Both the position numbers and the translations under genes were made by a program. A stretch of DNA of 64,000 nucleotides, taken from assembly GCA_029881255.1 (NCBI GenBank), contig JAOUMY010000005.1, positions 130,479 to 194,478 of the forward strand, written 5' to 3'. Of the stretch, positions 62,769 to 64,000 are shown in pieces. Below the pieces are notes generated by a model that did no database searches, was not told the origin of the DNA, and was given only the letters and a program-made list of their open reading frames with translations. The first letter of the stretch is position 1. Each line of letters begins with the position of its first letter. Source of the stretch: Gammaproteobacteria bacterium (GTDB lineage: Bacteria > Pseudomonadota > Gammaproteobacteria > S012-40).

Positions 62769-62830
62769 ATACGACAACAGAAAGCGTCAACCATACCGCA
62801 AAGGTACACGCGCGCAAAGCCCACACACAT

Positions 62831-62860
62831 AAAAAAACGAGGGCGAACCCTCGTTTTTTT
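62831..62860. terminator. Bidirectional terminator after the Met/Asn-rich gene
   Basis: ACGAGGG, a CGAA loop and CCCTCGT form a perfect stem with seven A on the left and seven T on the right. It ends transcription from the minus-strand gene at 62879-63181. Confidence 0.92.
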
Positions 62861-62878
62861 ATCAGACCGGATTTTCGA

Positions 62879-63181
62879 TTAGCGGCGACCCATTCCCCGC
62901 GCACCCATCATCATTCTAACGCCGTTGCTGTTTACGCCCAGGTTATTGACACTCAGTGTTTGGTTTACGCTGTTAACACTGTTTACGTTATTGCCAAACA
63001 TCCCCATCATGCCAACACTTCTTACTGCGTTTGCCGTGTTATTTGCGTTAACCGTATTATTAGCTAACGCGCCGGTGCCACCTCGCATGCCCATCATGCC
63101 CATCATGCCCGCAGAAGCCGACATGGATACTGACAGACCCAACACCGCTACCATCATAGCAACTGATTTAACGTTCATCAT
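62879..63181 (-). CDS. Secreted Met/Asn-rich small protein
   Basis: The product is 100 residues. A GGGGAGAGAG Shine-Dalgarno precedes two ATG codons. The signal peptide covers about 1-24, with cleavage after SASA. The mature chain of about 76 residues starts GMMGMMGMRGG and ends RMMMGARGMGRR. The middle is rich in Asn, Val and Ser with a loose repeat (NANNTANAV, NNVNSVNSVNQTLSVNN). Methionine clusters can bind Cu(I), and a multicopper oxidase gene lies upstream on the same strand. I do not recognise a family. A copper-binding or aggregating surface protein is possible. Confidence 0.75.
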   Translation of the reverse strand: MMNVKSVAMMVAVLGLSVSMSASAGMMGMMGMRGGTGALANNTVNANNTANAVRSVGMMGMFGNNVNSVNSVNQTLSVNNLGVNSNGVRMMMGARGMGRR

Positions 63182-63338
63182 TCTCTCTCCCCAAGATTCT
63201 ATTAACTGGTTTAATAATCAGACTGTGTTTTTATACAGCTCTTGTTAAATATTTAGAGGAGATACACACAAAGAAGTTCAAATTGATTGACAATTTAAAA
63301 GAAAAAAAGTAAACGCAAATAAGACTCAATTACACGCA

Positions 63339-63374
63339 AAAAAAAGCGGAGCCCTTTTCAGGGTTCCGCTTTTA
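63339..63374. terminator. Bidirectional terminator after the multicopper oxidase gene
   Basis: AAAAGCGGA-GCCCT pairs with AGGGT-TCCGCTTTT around a TTTC loop, with one G-T pair. It lies 33 nt after the oxidase stop on the minus strand. Confidence 0.88.
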
Positions 63375-63406
63375 TCACAAAAGAAAAACAAAAGTTACGG
63401 AAAATT

Positions 63407-64000
63407 CTAGGCGGGTGTAATAGACGTAGTCGCTGAGCCCAATATCGATAAGCCCGTGATGTTGTAGTAACTCACTGTTGCTGCCGACGCCGTTGCAGGC
63501 ATGCTAAGAATAACATCGTAACGCTCTCCCGGGCCAACCAGCAAGGTTGTAGTCATCATCGGCGCTACCAACGGCCGGCCATCCGAAGAGACGACTTCGA
63601 ACAGTTGATTGCCAAGGTTTACCATTGCCGGCAGATATCCGGGGTTAACCAGACGTAACAACACACGCTCCCCGGCAGCGGCAGTCAGCACTGTCGCGGG
63701 GTCGGTCAACAGATTGGCTCCGTCTTTGCCATTGATCATGAAATAATTGGGGTGATATCTGGCAGTAAGCGAAGAGCTTTGCGTCTGACTATGCCAAGTG
63801 GTGTCCATGGTGTGAAGATGCCAGACATATTCTTTGCTAAACGTGGGCCCGCCAGTCCACACGGTATTGCGACTACCATCGGCTGGACGTACGATTATCG
63901 TACCCCACATCCCCATTTCCATGTGCAACACCGTATCGACATGACAGTGATACATATAGGTTCCGGCGAAACGCGGGGTGAAATTATAGGTAAAAGGTGA
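63407..64000 (-). CDS. Multicopper oxidase, C-terminal part (gene start beyond window)
   Basis: The frame is open to the right edge, giving 198 codons. It begins within a cupredoxin domain: FTPRFAGTYMYHCHVDTVLH, whose His-Cys-His belongs to the type 1/type 3 copper site, followed by MEMGMWGTIIV. A second cupredoxin-like region (about 75-195) has HPNYFMINGKDG and ERVLLRLVNPGY, ending at ITPA without copper ligands. The upstream ATG inside the HCH block is not a start. Such enzymes oxidise Cu(I), phenols or metals outside the cytoplasm. The Met-rich secreted protein lies next downstream. Confidence 0.85.
   Translation of the reverse strand, partial: SPFTYNFTPRFAGTYMYHCHVDTVLHMEMGMWGTIIVRPADGSRNTVWTGGPTFSKEYVWHLHTMDTTWHSQTQSSSLTARYHPNYFMINGKDGANLLTDPATVLTAAAGERVLLRLVNPGYLPAMVNLGNQLFEVVSSDGRPLVAPMMTTTLLVGPGERYDVILSMPATASAATVSYYNITGLSILGSATTSITPA

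Noticed and set aside
63752-64000. Plus-strand frame of 82 residues at the right edge
   Set aside because: The minus strand carries the multicopper oxidase with its copper-binding HCH motif.
1-64000. CRISPR arrays, tRNA or rRNA genes, prophage or integrase genes
   Set aside because: No regular repeat-spacer pattern, no cloverleaf sequence and no integrase or phage structural protein was recognised.

Overview
The window reads as chromosomal DNA from a free-living, motile, aquatic-type gammaproteobacterium of moderate GC. The evidence is the proteobacterial glycolate oxidase (GlcDEF), a DAACS symporter, LamB-type porin, SelO, Tas, HipAB, large hybrid histidine kinases and a sulfane-sulfur oxidation locus under sigma-54 control. 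The species cannot be named from sequence alone. No rRNA, tRNA, CRISPR array, integrase or intact transposase was seen.

Layout. 1-5512: Anbu-type proteasome-like peptidase and a large transglutaminase/DUF2126 protein, divergent from a circularly permuted ATP-grasp protein and an alpha-E protein; this is a known four-part association of unknown product. 5523-8943: a dicarboxylate/amino-acid symporter and a GNAT-HDAC fusion protein. 9025-14288: a deletion scar joining an IclR regulator remnant to an N-terminally truncated four-carbon-acid-sugar kinase, followed by an intact glcDEF operon. 14289-16910: a Fic protein behind a duplicated palindromic operator, and a periplasmic-binding-protein-like gene whose signal peptide lies in another frame. 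16961-22592: a PHP-domain (DUF3604-like) enzyme with a complete TctCBA transporter.

23434-30523 is the most coherent regulatory unit. A PspF-like sigma-54 activator (27621-28577) sits among three transcription units: rhodanese-DUF2892 plus persulfide dioxygenase (minus strand), a carbonic-anhydrase-like protein plus rhodanese (plus strand), and a SulP transporter (plus strand). Each unit is preceded by a -24/-12 element with the correct GG-N10-GC spacing, and the two control regions share GTTGCAAC palindromes. I infer a FisR-type sulfane-sulfur regulon that also includes an uncharacterised zinc protein and an anion or bicarbonate transporter.

30527-44769: a three-gene multistep phosphorelay cluster, a TetR/YciI/Tag operon with an obvious TetR operator, a secreted metallo-beta-lactamase-fold protein, a methyltransferase, a Tas-like aldo-keto reductase, a mercaptopyruvate sulfurtransferase and SelO. 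44868-50173: a flagellin carrying an internal zinc protease (flagellinolysin type) beside a beta-propeller gene fragment, then a DUF4266 lipoprotein / beta-propeller lipoprotein / DUF3570 outer-membrane protein module. 50280-56648: a degenerate-GGDEF/EAL protein, an SPW protein, a BT1-like transporter and a HipAB pair. 56636-61753: a hybrid sensor kinase divergent from a sugar-binding protein and a maltoporin-like porin, with no ABC permease in the window. 61806-64000: an alpha/beta hydrolase, a Met/Asn-rich secreted protein and the C-terminal part of a multicopper oxidase that runs off the right edge.
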